A DNA stretch of 64,000 bases. Origin: Arcanobacterium urinimassiliense (GTDB taxonomy: Bacteria; Actinomycetota; Actinomycetes; Actinomycetales; Actinomycetaceae). The position numbers were made by a program, and so were the translations under genes. Where the stretch lies: assembly GCF_900119495.1 (NCBI RefSeq), contig NZ_LT632435.1, forward strand, positions 1,315,982 through 1,379,981. Reading direction: 5' to 3'. Under the pieces are notes generated by a model. That model was not told where the DNA came from. It ran no database searches and worked only from the letters and a program-made list of their open reading frames with translations. Below are positions 22,207 through 30,320 of the stretch, piece by piece (position 1 is the first letter of the stretch; each line of letters begins with the position of its first letter).

Positions 22207-22926
22207 ATGATTCCTCTGGGATTTAAACGCGATACATTACGGGATGAAGTATATAACCTACTTTTACACCGCCTTATCTCTGGAAAATATGCACCGGGAT
22301 CTCCTCTTCAGATTGGTCTGTTAGCTAAAGAACTCGATATCTCCCCCACTCCAGTGCGAGAAGCCCTGGTAAAACTGGAAAATACTTCTTTAATTTCCCG
22401 TACCGCCCTAAAAGGTTACCGAGTATCTGAACCACTTTCTAATAAACAAATATCGCAACTTATAGATATGCGCCTCGTACTCGAAAATGCGGCAGCAGAA
22501 CGAGCTGCAAAAAATGCAAAAAAATTATTTCCAGATTTGCAAATAGCCCACGAAGAACATGCTAGACAGGCAGATAAAGTAAATAAACTAGCTGAAGCAG
22601 GAAAATTAGCAGTAGAAAATTTAATTCCCTACTTTTCCGCTGATTGGAATTTCCACCATACAATTTTGCAATACTGCGAAAATAGCTACATAGAAAAAAC
22701 TGCCGATAATCTTTCATTTAATATCCATCGCATCAGGCAAGATTTATTAACTAAATCTTCCGATGCACTCATAGCGGTAGCAGAACACCAGCAAATACTC
22801 GACGCATTTAAAGACGGAGACGTAGAACAAATTCGAAATGCAATGACGAATCACCTTTTAAATGTGCTAAATAGATCCACTGCCAGCAATAAAATAATTA
22901 AATCCACAGTAGTAATAGATAACTAA
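22207..22926 (+). CDS. GntR family transcriptional regulator, FCD (FadR) subfamily
   Basis: Local transcription regulator. The N-terminal winged helix shows LRDEVYNLLLHRLISGKYAPG, then LAKELDISPTPVREALVKLE as helix-turn-helix and ISRTALKGYRVSEP as wing. The C-terminal helical FCD domain (from about residue 75) has MRLVLENAAAERA and the metal/ligand histidines in DWNFHHTIL and AVAEHQQIL. It is divergent from the sugar operon and lies directly before the kinase gene, so it probably controls both in response to a pathway intermediate. ATG 22207 was chosen; a TTG six codons upstream (22189) is possible but has no ribosome binding site. The gene is richer in A+T than most of the window. Confidence 0.9.
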   Translation: MIPLGFKRDTLRDEVYNLLLHRLISGKYAPGSPLQIGLLAKELDISPTPVREALVKLENTSLISRTALKGYRVSEPLSNKQISQLIDMRLVLENAAAERAAKNAKKLFPDLQIAHEEHARQADKVNKLAEAGKLAVENLIPYFSADWNFHHTILQYCENSYIEKTADNLSFNIHRIRQDLLTKSSDALIAVAEHQQILDAFKDGDVEQIRNAMTNHLLNVLNRSTASNKIIKSTVVIDN

Positions 22927-23013
22927 TTTTCACCGAGAAGCTACCCAAACTAATCGCATCTTCCTGCAAACTTTTCATACAGTCTTTTGCGTCTTGCGCC
23001 ACATCTAAACAAG

Positions 23014-23033
23014 CTATATCATATAGGATATAT
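23014..23033. promoter_or_regulatory. Putative GntR operator, site 2
   Basis: CTATATCATATAGGATATAT is the near-identical partner of site 1 (18 of 20). Its first 13 nt, CTATATCATATAG, form a perfect palindrome around a central C. It lies between gntR and the kinase gene, 105 nt before the kinase start, linking the kinase to the same regulator. Confidence 0.65.
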
Positions 23034-23037
23034 TAGA

Positions 23038-23074
23038 GTGTCTATGACGTAGTGGGGTGCCCCACTATAGACAC
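23038..23074 (+). promoter_or_regulatory. Two-part stem-loop before the kinase gene
   Basis: GTGTCTA (23038-23044) pairs with TAGACAC (23068-23074), and TAGTGGGG (23050-23057) with CCCCACTA (23060-23067), leaving a 5-nt bulge on the left only. It follows operator site 2 directly. It may terminate gntR transcripts, act as a leader structure of the kinase mRNA, or be another protein-binding palindrome. No T-run follows. Confidence 0.5.
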
Positions 23075-23137
23075 CGCGACTTTCTAGTTACACTAATAAA
23101 TAATCAACCTTTACCGTCATAAGCAATGGAGCAGGAA

Positions 23138-24847
23138 ATGACATTTTTAGTAAATAACCCCGAAGAATTTGCTGCCGATTCCTTGAAAGGTTTTACGGCT
23201 GCTTTTCCTAATCATGTACAGCTGGTACATGGAGGTGTAGTGCGTGCTACTGAAAGCCCGCGTGGTGAGGTAGCTGTTGTTGTGGGTGGAGGATCTGGCC
23301 ACTATCCCGCTTTTGCTGGTTGGGTAGGCCCCGGTATCGCACATGGTTCAGTATGCGGAAATATTTTTGCTTCTCCTTCTGCTTCCCAGGTCACTTCGGT
23401 AGTAAAAGCTGCTGATAACGGTGGTGGCACTATTTTACTTTTCGGTAACTATGCTGGAGACGTGCTTCATTTTGGTAATGGCGCTAATCAGCTGCGGGCA
23501 GCGGGAATTGATGTACGAATTGTGACTATTTCTGATGATATTGCTTCTAATACTCCCGATAAGCATGATGATCGCCGCGGGATTGCCGGGGATGTATTAG
23601 TAGTAAAAGTAGCTGGCGGAGCGGCTGCAGCCGGGCTGGATATTAATAAAGTAGAAGAACTGGCTCGGCGTGCTAATACCCGTACGCGCACGATTGGAAT
23701 TGCTTTCACTGGCTGTACTTTGCCTGGCGCTAAAGAGCCACTTTTCACGGTAGAACCCGGTACTTTTGGTTTAGGTTTAGGCATTCATGGTGAGCAAGGA
23801 ATTTCTTCTCATGAGATGATGCCTGCCCGGGATATCGCGAAGATGCTGGTAGAAAAAGTTTTAGCGGAAGAACCCGCCCGGGAAAATGGCTATACCGGCC
23901 GCGTAGCCGTGGTAGTAAATGGTCTGGGTGCCACTAAGTATGAAGAACTTTTCGTGCTCTATGGAACTATATCTGAGCTTTTAGCTGACCATGATTTAAC
24001 GGTAGTAGCACCGATAGTTGGCGAACAAGTAACTTCGCTGGATATGGCGGGCGTATCTCTTTCGCTTATGTATCTAGACGAAGAACTAGAGAAATACTGG
24101 GTTGCTCCTGCAGATACTCCTGCTTTCCGTACCGGTAATATTGAAAATGCTGGCACTCGTAAAGTAGTAGAAGCAGAAGATAATAGTGTAATACCGGCCG
24201 GAGCTCCCGCTTCCGCAGAATTTGCTCGTAGCCTCGCTGAGATCTTAGAACTTTTTGAAAAAACTGCACGAGCAGCCGAACCAGAACTAGGCAGAATTGA
24301 TGCTATAGCCGGAGATGGTGACCACGGGCAAGGAATGACGCTCGGCACTACCGCCGCTGCAAAATCAGCGCGGGAATCTCTAGCAGCCAAAGCTGGAGCT
24401 CGTACCCTGCTTTCCCGCGCTGGCGCAGCCTGGTCAGAAGGAGCAGGTGGCACTTCCGGAGCTCTCTGGGGTGGAGCCCTCGCAGCAGCAGGCGGAGTAT
24501 TCTCTGATGAAACCGCCCCCACCCAAGAAGAAATAATTACCGCCGCAATCGCTGGAGCTAACTCCATAACCGATATGGGAGGAGCAAAAGTAGGCGATAA
24601 GACGATGGTAGACGCGCTCGTTCCTTTCGCTGATTCACTAAAAGAAAATATTTCTTCTTCGAAATCACTGAAAGAAATCTGGAATACTGCCGCGGAAGCC
24701 GCTCAAACAGCAGCCGAAGCAACCGCGAATATCACTGCCCGGAAAGGCCGCGCCCGCACCCACGGAGACGCCTCTCTCGGAACTCCTGATCCAGGAGCAA
24801 TATCCTTCGCGCTACTCATGCAAGCAATAGCAGACTTCCTCCAATAA
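23138..24847 (+). CDS. Fused DhaK-DhaL dihydroxyacetone/erythrulose-type kinase
   Basis: ATP-dependent kinase of the dihydroxyacetone kinase family with both domains in one 569-residue chain. The DhaK part has the substrate pocket GGGSGHYPAF (50-59), GNYAGD and His217 in GIHGEQG, which forms the covalent hemiaminal with the ketone. The DhaL part (from about 340) has the ATP/Mg site AIAGDGDHGQG, GGTSGALWG and ARKGRARTHGDASLG. SVCGNIFASPS resembles the branch that includes erythrulose kinases of tetritol catabolism, so the substrate may be dihydroxyacetone or erythrulose. ATG 23138 was chosen over 23126 because GGAG lies 6 nt before it. It is linked to gntR and the sugar operon by shared operator-like sites. 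Glycine codons shift from GGT-rich in DhaK to GGA-rich in DhaL. Confidence 0.92.
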   Translation: MTFLVNNPEEFAADSLKGFTAAFPNHVQLVHGGVVRATESPRGEVAVVVGGGSGHYPAFAGWVGPGIAHGSVCGNIFASPSASQVTSVVKAADNGGGTILLFGNYAGDVLHFGNGANQLRAAGIDVRIVTISDDIASNTPDKHDDRRGIAGDVLVVKVAGGAAAAGLDINKVEELARRANTRTRTIGIAFTGCTLPGAKEPLFTVEPGTFGLGLGIHGEQGISSHEMMPARDIAKMLVEKVLAEEPARENGYTGRVAVVVNGLGATKYEELFVLYGTISELLADHDLTVVAPIVGEQVTSLDMAGVSLSLMYLDEELEKYWVAPADTPAFRTGNIENAGTRKVVEAEDNSVIPAGAPASAEFARSLAEILELFEKTARAAEPELGRIDAIAGDGDHGQGMTLGTTAAAKSARESLAAKAGARTLLSRAGAAWSEGAGGTSGALWGGALAAAGGVFSDETAPTQEEIITAAIAGANSITDMGGAKVGDKTMVDALVPFADSLKENISSSKSLKEIWNTAAEAAQTAAEATANITARKGRARTHGDASLGTPDPGAISFALLMQAIADFLQ

Positions 24848-24912
24848 ACAAACACTGACAAAGGTAGGCGACACAAACAAAATCAATAGATAACAACCGC
24901 CTACACCAACAA

Positions 24913-24946
24913 AAATTCCCGATGCCACACCAGGCATCGGGAATTT
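24913..24946. terminator. Terminator between the kinase gene and tRNA-fMet
   Basis: A perfect 14-bp stem, 24913-24926 with 24933-24946, closes the loop ACACCA. On the minus strand the stem runs into TTTTTG, so it terminates the tRNA transcript; it can also act on the plus-strand kinase transcript. Confidence 0.85.
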
Positions 24947-24953
24947 CTCTTCG

Positions 24954-25027
24954 TAGCGGGGACAGGATTTGAACCTGCGACCTCCGGGTTATGAGCCCGG
25001 CGAGCTACCGAACTGCTCCACCCCGCG
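24954..25027 (-). tRNA. Initiator tRNA-fMet (anticodon CAT)
   Basis: The minus strand folds as a 74-nt tRNA without encoded CCA. The acceptor stem is GCGGGG/CCCCGC with an unpaired C1-U72 end, the hallmark of bacterial initiator tRNA. The anticodon loop CTCATAA is closed by a GGG/CCC stem, the other initiator feature, and GGTTCAAATCC forms the T arm. The elongator reading is excluded by these two features. A candidate promoter upstream has TTGCTA, an 18-nt spacer and TAGAGT. Confidence 0.96.
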
Positions 25028-25064
25028 TCGGTATCTATTACTCTAGATAAAAAATACTTCTAAT

Positions 25065-25107
25065 AGCAAGGCGGGGTACGTGTACTTACTCACGTCCCCG
25101 CCTTGCT
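25065..25107 (-). terminator. Strong hairpin between UPF0182 gene and tRNA-fMet
   Basis: AGCAAGGCGGGG (25065-25076) pairs with CCCCGCCTTGCT (25096-25107), and ACGTG with CACGT inside, giving a 17-bp stem with one bulged base. A smaller hairpin, CTTAATT/AATTAAG (25106-25124), adjoins it. It most likely ends the UPF0182 transcript, although the T-run on the minus strand starts only some 10 nt later. Confidence 0.6.
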
Positions 25108-25149
25108 TAATTCCCGAAATTAAGGGCTTATCTCCTCTGGGCGATCAAT

Positions 25150-25259
25150 TTTTCACCAGCTTTTCACCAGCTTTTCACCAGCTTTTCACCAGCTTTTCAC
25201 CAGCTTTTCACCAGCTTTTCACCAGCTTTTCACCAGCTTTTCACCAACTTCTCGCCACT
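25150..25259. repeat. 11-bp tandem array, about nine copies
   Basis: Eight perfect consecutive copies of TTTTCACCAGC run from 25150 to 25237. A ninth with one change (TTTTCACCAAC) ends at 25248, and a degenerate tenth ends at 25259. The array lies 21 nt past the end of the UPF0182 gene and upstream of the tRNA-fMet promoter region. The 11-bp period is close to one DNA turn, so all copies face the same side of the helix. An open frame on the plus strand reads it as an 11-residue repeat, but it has no ribosome binding site and overlaps the hairpin, so I treat the array as non-coding. Confidence 0.9.
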
Positions 25260-25279
25260 ATTAGTAGATAAATCTCCCC

Positions 25280-28200
25280 TTATTTCTTAGTTTCTGCTTG
25301 AGCAGCGTTGGCATCTTCAATAGCTTTCGCTAATTTAGCTTGCGCGCTACCATAGGCTGCCCAATCACCATTCTTTCGCGCAGTTTCGCTTTCTTGTATC
25401 GCACTGCGTGCATCTTGAAGAGCTTTCGTCAATCTCTGCTCTGGAGTACCTGCTGCTGGAGCTGGAGCAGCGCCGCCTTCCGCCGGCTTAGCTGCCTCTT
25501 GCCCTTGCTTGTTATCTCCAGCTACCGGGGCATCTTTCGCTCCGGCAATTGCCGCATCCCCCGCTTTTGCTCCGGAATCTCCGCCGAAGACCTCATCTAA
25601 GGCTTCGTCTAAAGTAGGAGCAAATCCTACTTGGTCACCGAAGAGCGCCAGCACATATTGCAGGGTCGGATACTGCGTACCGGAAGAAGCCTGCACATAT
25701 ATTGGCTGTACATAGAGTAAACCGCCGCCAATAGGCAAGGAAAGCAGATTACCTTCTAGCACTTCCGTGCCTCCTTGGCGAAGCAAGTTCAGAGCTGTAG
25801 AGACATCCGGATTGGTGAGCATAGTATTTTCCGCCTGCCCAGGCCCGGAAACCGTCAAATCTCGCGGAGCTTCGAGCAGTCGCAGTTTGCCATAAGAATC
25901 AGCTATCTTTCCGGTCTCATTGCCCGCATTAGAATCTGCCGCTAAGAATCCCGTCATTACGTTTCGGTTCGTATTACCACCCGGAATATAAGAAGTGGTA
26001 ATCGAGAAGGAAGCGGCATCCTGCCCTGGCATTTGCAGCGTCATATAATACGGAGGCTGCGCCGGAGTATTTTCTTTCACGGCCATCGTGGGCTCGCGCG
26101 GCACCTGCCAGAAATCACCGCCAGAGTAGAAAGATTTTGCATCTTTTACGTGATAGCGAGCGAGCAGAGTGCGCTGTACCTTAAAGAGATCTTCTGGGTA
26201 GCGCACATGCGCAATCAAATCTCCCGGCATCTTCGCGAGCGGAGTAATCTGCCCCGGGAAAATTCCCTTCCAAGCATTAATTATCGGATCATCTTGATCC
26301 CACTGGAAGAGCTTTACACTTCCGTCATAAGCATTTACCACTGCTTTTACTGAATTGCGAATGTAATTTATCTCTTCCGGAGCTGTACTAGAGACTTGGC
26401 GGGTACGCGAATCCATCGTCGCCTCAGCTAAAGTCTCGCGCGCCGAATATGGATAGTTATTAGAAGTAGTGTAACCATCGATAATCCACACCAATTCTTT
26501 TGGCGTATCCGGATTATCATCCATATCTACCACTGCTGGCAGTGCCTTAGAATCTAGCGTCAAGTACGGAGCTACTTTACTTAGTCGCTTATGCGGATCA
26601 CGATCGAAAAGAATCTGCGATTCGCTCGTGACTCGATCCGAGAAGAAAAGCTCAGTGGAGCGGAACTTCACCGCATAAAGCAGTTTGTCGAAGACATTGG
26701 AAATCTTTGGCCCGCCGTTGCCCTTATAGGTAGTATTCACTTGCCCATTCGGAGCCTTATCGTCTGGATAATCTAATTCCCAAGGATCAGTGCCTTCGGG
26801 AGCCCCAACAATGGAGTAACTAGGAGATTTCTTTCCAAAGTAGACGCGCGATTCGTAATCGCCCATCTCCCCTGCCGAAGGAATGCCTGCCTCCCAGAAA
26901 GTAGGATCACCTTTCGTGGTCATAGTATTTCCATAAGCGGCAGCTACTCCGAATCCGTGGGTATATACCGTATGGTCATTTACCCACGAACGGCGCGAAT
27001 TATCCAAACCATCCAGGTTTAGCTCTCGCATCGCCACTACCGTATCGCGCATCTTCCCGTTAATTGCATAGCGATCTACGGCAAGCGGATTTAAGAATTC
27101 GTAATACTGGCGATTCTGCTGTAGCTGATTAAAAGACGGAGCCACAATAGTCGGATCGAGCAAACGAATCTGTGCCGCGGTTTCAGAATCGTGGCGCAAC
27201 TGCCCGCTCTTGGTATCGGTGCGCGCGGCATATTGCTGAGATTCCACATTTTCTAGACCATAAGCAGCTAGCGTGGCATCGATATTGCGCTGTATATACT
27301 TCGACTCTAACTCCACCGCATTCGGATTCACTTTGAAATTCTGCACCAGGAGCGGATATACCACACTGAGTACCAAAGCGGCGGTGACGGTGGCGGCCAC
27401 TCCCACCAGAGCCGGTTTCCAGAGCTGCTTTACAGCCGCAACTATGAGCAGAATACCGATGAGGAAGACGGAAATAGCCAAAATGGTGTATCCCGGCTTA
27501 GAAGCGTTGATAGCCGTAAAGTTGGCGCCCGAAAAACGCTGATTATTTCCGAGCAATAAATCGTAGCGCGCGAGCCAGAACTGGGCGGCTATTACAAAAG
27601 CAAAGCATATGCTCAATACCGCTAGATGCATCTGTATCCGCTTCGGCAAGCGCACACGAGTATTTTTCTCCGGCAGGCTCGCCGTGAGCCAGTAACCGAT
27701 AACGCCGAGAATCACACAGGCAATTAACAAGGTAATTAGGAAACTCAGAATTAAGTGCAGCGCAGGCAAAGTAAATACGAAGAACGAAACATCCAGCCCA
27801 AACTCCGGATCTTTAGTGCCGAAGGAAGATCCATGTAGCCAAAGTAATACGGTGCGCCAAGAAAAGCCGAGGCGACCTCCGATTACGAGCCCCAGCACCA
27901 AGGGAATAACTCCGTATGTAAGCCAGCTATGCGAACGCAATGCCTTTAGATAGGTATCTTGCGGACGGGGCTTCAGCACCACTTCTGCCCCCGCCTCTGA
28001 CTGCGGTTTCTTCCCAAGCGTGATCCGAATATTTAGGGCAAACACCAGAGCAGCGATTAAAGTACCGACTAAACCCACCAAGAGGGCTGCTCCGTATTGC
28101 GTCCAGAACACTCGCAAAGCATTAATCTGCTTAAACCACTGCACTTCTGTCCAAAATTCGGAGAGAAATACCACTGCCGCTAGGATTAATGCAAGTACCA

Positions 28201-28288
28201 CTAAAGTAGGGATAAAAGCACCGTTCTTACCTGCTTTTTTTCCTCCCCCTGCGGGAGTTCTCAATTTTGCTGCTGCTGAAGTAGCCAA
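25280..28288 (-). CDS. UPF0182 family membrane protein
   Basis: Large actinobacterial membrane protein of unknown function (1002 residues, usual for the family). The N-terminal third has about seven hydrophobic helices (residues 25-45, 65-85, 120-140, 175-200, 220-240, 270-290, 300-325). It is followed by a long outer domain with the conserved HGFGVAAAYGN, YFGKKSPSYSIVG and PGQITPLAKMPGDL segments. The C-terminal 100 residues are Ala/Gly/Pro-rich and end in a charged helical tail. Translation starts at TTG 28288 with GAGG 7 nt upstream. Its neighbours, the PDZ-Lon protease and the DUF2342 protein, are the same as around Rv3193c in Mycobacterium. Confidence 0.94.
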   Translation of the reverse strand: MATSAAAKLRTPAGGGKKAGKNGAFIPTLVVLALILAAVVFLSEFWTEVQWFKQINALRVFWTQYGAALLVGLVGTLIAALVFALNIRITLGKKPQSEAGAEVVLKPRPQDTYLKALRSHSWLTYGVIPLVLGLVIGGRLGFSWRTVLLWLHGSSFGTKDPEFGLDVSFFVFTLPALHLILSFLITLLIACVILGVIGYWLTASLPEKNTRVRLPKRIQMHLAVLSICFAFVIAAQFWLARYDLLLGNNQRFSGANFTAINASKPGYTILAISVFLIGILLIVAAVKQLWKPALVGVAATVTAALVLSVVYPLLVQNFKVNPNAVELESKYIQRNIDATLAAYGLENVESQQYAARTDTKSGQLRHDSETAAQIRLLDPTIVAPSFNQLQQNRQYYEFLNPLAVDRYAINGKMRDTVVAMRELNLDGLDNSRRSWVNDHTVYTHGFGVAAAYGNTMTTKGDPTFWEAGIPSAGEMGDYESRVYFGKKSPSYSIVGAPEGTDPWELDYPDDKAPNGQVNTTYKGNGGPKISNVFDKLLYAVKFRSTELFFSDRVTSESQILFDRDPHKRLSKVAPYLTLDSKALPAVVDMDDNPDTPKELVWIIDGYTTSNNYPYSARETLAEATMDSRTRQVSSTAPEEINYIRNSVKAVVNAYDGSVKLFQWDQDDPIINAWKGIFPGQITPLAKMPGDLIAHVRYPEDLFKVQRTLLARYHVKDAKSFYSGGDFWQVPREPTMAVKENTPAQPPYYMTLQMPGQDAASFSITTSYIPGGNTNRNVMTGFLAADSNAGNETGKIADSYGKLRLLEAPRDLTVSGPGQAENTMLTNPDVSTALNLLRQGGTEVLEGNLLSLPIGGGLLYVQPIYVQASSGTQYPTLQYVLALFGDQVGFAPTLDEALDEVFGGDSGAKAGDAAIAGAKDAPVAGDNKQGQEAAKPAEGGAAPAPAAGTPEQRLTKALQDARSAIQESETARKNGDWAAYGSAQAKLAKAIEDANAAQAETKK

Positions 28289-28429
28289 ATTCCGACCTCA
28301 ACTTACGTATAGAAATATCTGCTTAAGACTAATCTAACTTAAAAGAGGGAGTAGTGAGAAGACGAAGGTGAAAAAAGCGCCCAGAGCGAAAAAGTGAGGC
28401 CGGGCAACTGCTTATGCCAATATAGAATC

Positions 28430-28966
28430 ATGGACGCAATTAATTCTTTAGAAGCCACGGCGCGGGAAATAGATAAATATGTAGCTCGCGGCGGCTGGGA
28501 CGGGCAGATACATCTATTTGCATTGGTGCAAGCGCAGAAAGCCTTGGCAGAAAATCCCGCTTTAAAAGCTGATTTACCACCGGGAGTAAACAGCGAAGAT
28601 TTGAACTCGCCACAAGCTATGCTCTCGATTGAGCAAGAAAACCTACCGGCAGCAGCCGGAATTGGAGAATTATTGGCGCAAATTGCCTGGCCGGATACGG
28701 TCGATGGCGCCGCCCTAACTGTAGAGCGAATTTTATTGCCGCCGGCCGCCGAAGCAAAATTACCGAAAGATCCGCAAGCAGCCTTAAAAGCTCTCGAAAA
28801 TCATCCTGATAAACAAGAAGCACGCATCACTGCTAGCGTCACTCGCTCTGGAGATGCTTGGTGTATTATCCGCCTCCGTGCCTATGACACCGAGAAGATG
28901 GTACTTTCCGGCGCCGAATTAGCCCCCGGAATCACTCAAGCTTTAGCACAGACTTTTCAAGACTGA
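28430..28966 (+). CDS. PPA1309-like conserved actinobacterial protein
   Basis: A 178-residue soluble protein of unknown function. The N-terminal ATAREIDKYVARGGWDGQIHLFALVQA matches the conserved start of the PPA1309 family, and ARITASVTRSGDAWCIIRLRAYD belongs to its C-terminal half. The ATG at 28430 was chosen because the family match begins there; a GTG 12 codons upstream gives a non-conserved extension. There is no Shine-Dalgarno and the AT-rich CAATATAGAATC directly precedes the ATG, suggesting a leaderless mRNA. It lies between UPF0182 and the PDZ-Lon protease, as in related genomes. Confidence 0.8.
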   Translation: MDAINSLEATAREIDKYVARGGWDGQIHLFALVQAQKALAENPALKADLPPGVNSEDLNSPQAMLSIEQENLPAAAGIGELLAQIAWPDTVDGAALTVERILLPPAAEAKLPKDPQAALKALENHPDKQEARITASVTRSGDAWCIIRLRAYDTEKMVLSGAELAPGITQALAQTFQD

Positions 28967-28983
28967 GATCGTTTTCCAAGCGG

Positions 28984-29022
28984 GGCGTTTCTTGGCTAAA
29001 GAAAAGAGGCGTTTCCAGACTA
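28984..29022. repeat. Imperfect 24-bp duplication at the PDZ-Lon protease stop codon
   Basis: GGCGTTTCTTGGCTAA (from 28984) recurs 24 nt later as GGCGTTTCCAGACTAA (from 29008). The second copy contains the stop codon of the protease gene on the minus strand, so it resembles the other stop-spanning duplications in the window. The match is imperfect. Confidence 0.4.
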
Positions 29023-30153
29023 AGGGCGCGCCTGCTGCTGCTTTTTAACTAAATCTCGGCAACTAGTGAGCTTTTCCGTATTTCCTTGCGCAATTTCTGC
29101 CACCGCCAAGATAGATTCCTGCGTATTGCGTATTGCCCATACGCGCATTCCCGGCGGCTCATATCCGATAGTTTCGGCACAGTTCAGAGCAGGAGCTAGG
29201 AAATCACGCGCCCCTTCGGCAGCGGCTCCCCGCATTTTATGAGTAATACCTCCGATTGGCCCCACATCGCCATCCCAAGCTACCGTACCCGTACCGGCGA
29301 TAGTATGCCCTCCGCCGAGCGAACCTTTGGTGAGTTTATCGTATATAGCCAGCGCAAACATATTCCCTGCACTCGGCCCACCAATATCTTTCAGTAAATA
29401 ATTCACCGTCGCCGGTATCTTGACGTTAATCGCTTCAATACTCACTCCGAGCAGCGAACCCGGATGTACCCAACCGGTGGCGTCTTTCTTGTACGGAATT
29501 GTTTCGAACTGTACTTCCTGCTCTTTTCCATCCCGCACGATTTGGAAATAGAGGGTAGTGTTCGGCGGAACTCTATCTATCACCGTGGAAAGTTCATTTT
29601 GGGTCTTCAGCTCGTAGTAGGAGTCCTGGGGGAAAATTTTCATTCCCTTGATAATATCGCCCTCTTTGAGGACTTTGCCGGAAGGATTATTCGGATCTAC
29701 TCCTACTACTTTTATCTGCATCGATACTTTATATCCAGCTAATTCAAAAGCAATAAGAGCCGCAGAATCTTGAGAGAACTCCATCAATTCTTTATTCTGC
29801 TCTTTGTACTCATCGGCATTTAAATTCTGCGGATACATTACCTCTACCGGCAAGAGCTGCTTATTTTTACGTAATAACGCATACCAAGCCTGCGCCCCCA
29901 GCACTCCTCTATCTGCTGTGCCTTGCGCAGCCACCGTCGTCATTAATAACCGCGTATCACTCGGATAGGTCTGCGCCTTTTTAATTTCCACTACTTCTTT
30001 GTTTTCTACCGAAGAATTTACATTTATAGCGGGGCCAGCAGAAGCTACTACGTAACCAGAGGGAATTACCATTCCCAGCGCTATCAGCACAATAAACACC
30101 ACTGCCGCCAGCTTTATCCGCTGCCGACTATCTCGTAGATCTATTCTTCTCAT
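29020..30153 (-). CDS. PDZ and Lon-type serine protease, YlbL family
   Basis: Membrane-anchored protease with an extracytoplasmic active site. From the chosen start the 377-residue protein has one N-terminal helix (about 14-38), a PDZ domain (about 140-225) with VLKEGDIIKGM, and a Lon protease domain with the Ser-Lys dyad: Ser261 in IGGPSAGN and Lys306 in GITHKMRGA. Start MRRIDLRDS at 30153 was preferred because GAGAAAG lies just upstream and homologues have short N-termini; starts up to 30204 would add 17 residues. It is divergent from the DUF2342 gene, as Rv3194c is from Rv3195 in Mycobacterium. Confidence 0.9.
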   Translation of the reverse strand: MRRIDLRDSRQRIKLAAVVFIVLIALGMVIPSGYVVASAGPAINVNSSVENKEVVEIKKAQTYPSDTRLLMTTVAAQGTADRGVLGAQAWYALLRKNKQLLPVEVMYPQNLNADEYKEQNKELMEFSQDSAALIAFELAGYKVSMQIKVVGVDPNNPSGKVLKEGDIIKGMKIFPQDSYYELKTQNELSTVIDRVPPNTTLYFQIVRDGKEQEVQFETIPYKKDATGWVHPGSLLGVSIEAINVKIPATVNYLLKDIGGPSAGNMFALAIYDKLTKGSLGGGHTIAGTGTVAWDGDVGPIGGITHKMRGAAAEGARDFLAPALNCAETIGYEPPGMRVWAIRNTQESILAVAEIAQGNTEKLTSCRDLVKKQQQARP

Positions 30154-30320
30154 TGCGCTTTCTCTATTCCTCTTCTGCATTCTCATTCCGCAGGCTGATT
30201 CCATAATGATTTTCTACTCTACCAAAACCGCCGGCTCTGCAGTTCGCTACTCGCGGAGAATTATTCTTATAGATTAGATTTGTGAAAGACTTACCTGAGG
30301 AAGGATCCTAGGAGGTAAAA

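Noticed and set aside
23959-24567. A 202-codon minus-strand frame inside the kinase gene
   Set aside because: Antisense to conserved DhaK-DhaL sequence, with no ribosome binding site or recognisable motif.
25150-25259. CRISPR array
   Set aside because: Units are 11 bp, directly adjacent and without spacers; no cas genes are nearby.
25080-25271. A 63-codon plus-strand frame with an 11-residue peptide repeat
   Set aside because: It only translates the 11-bp DNA array, overlaps a hairpin and has no ribosome binding site.
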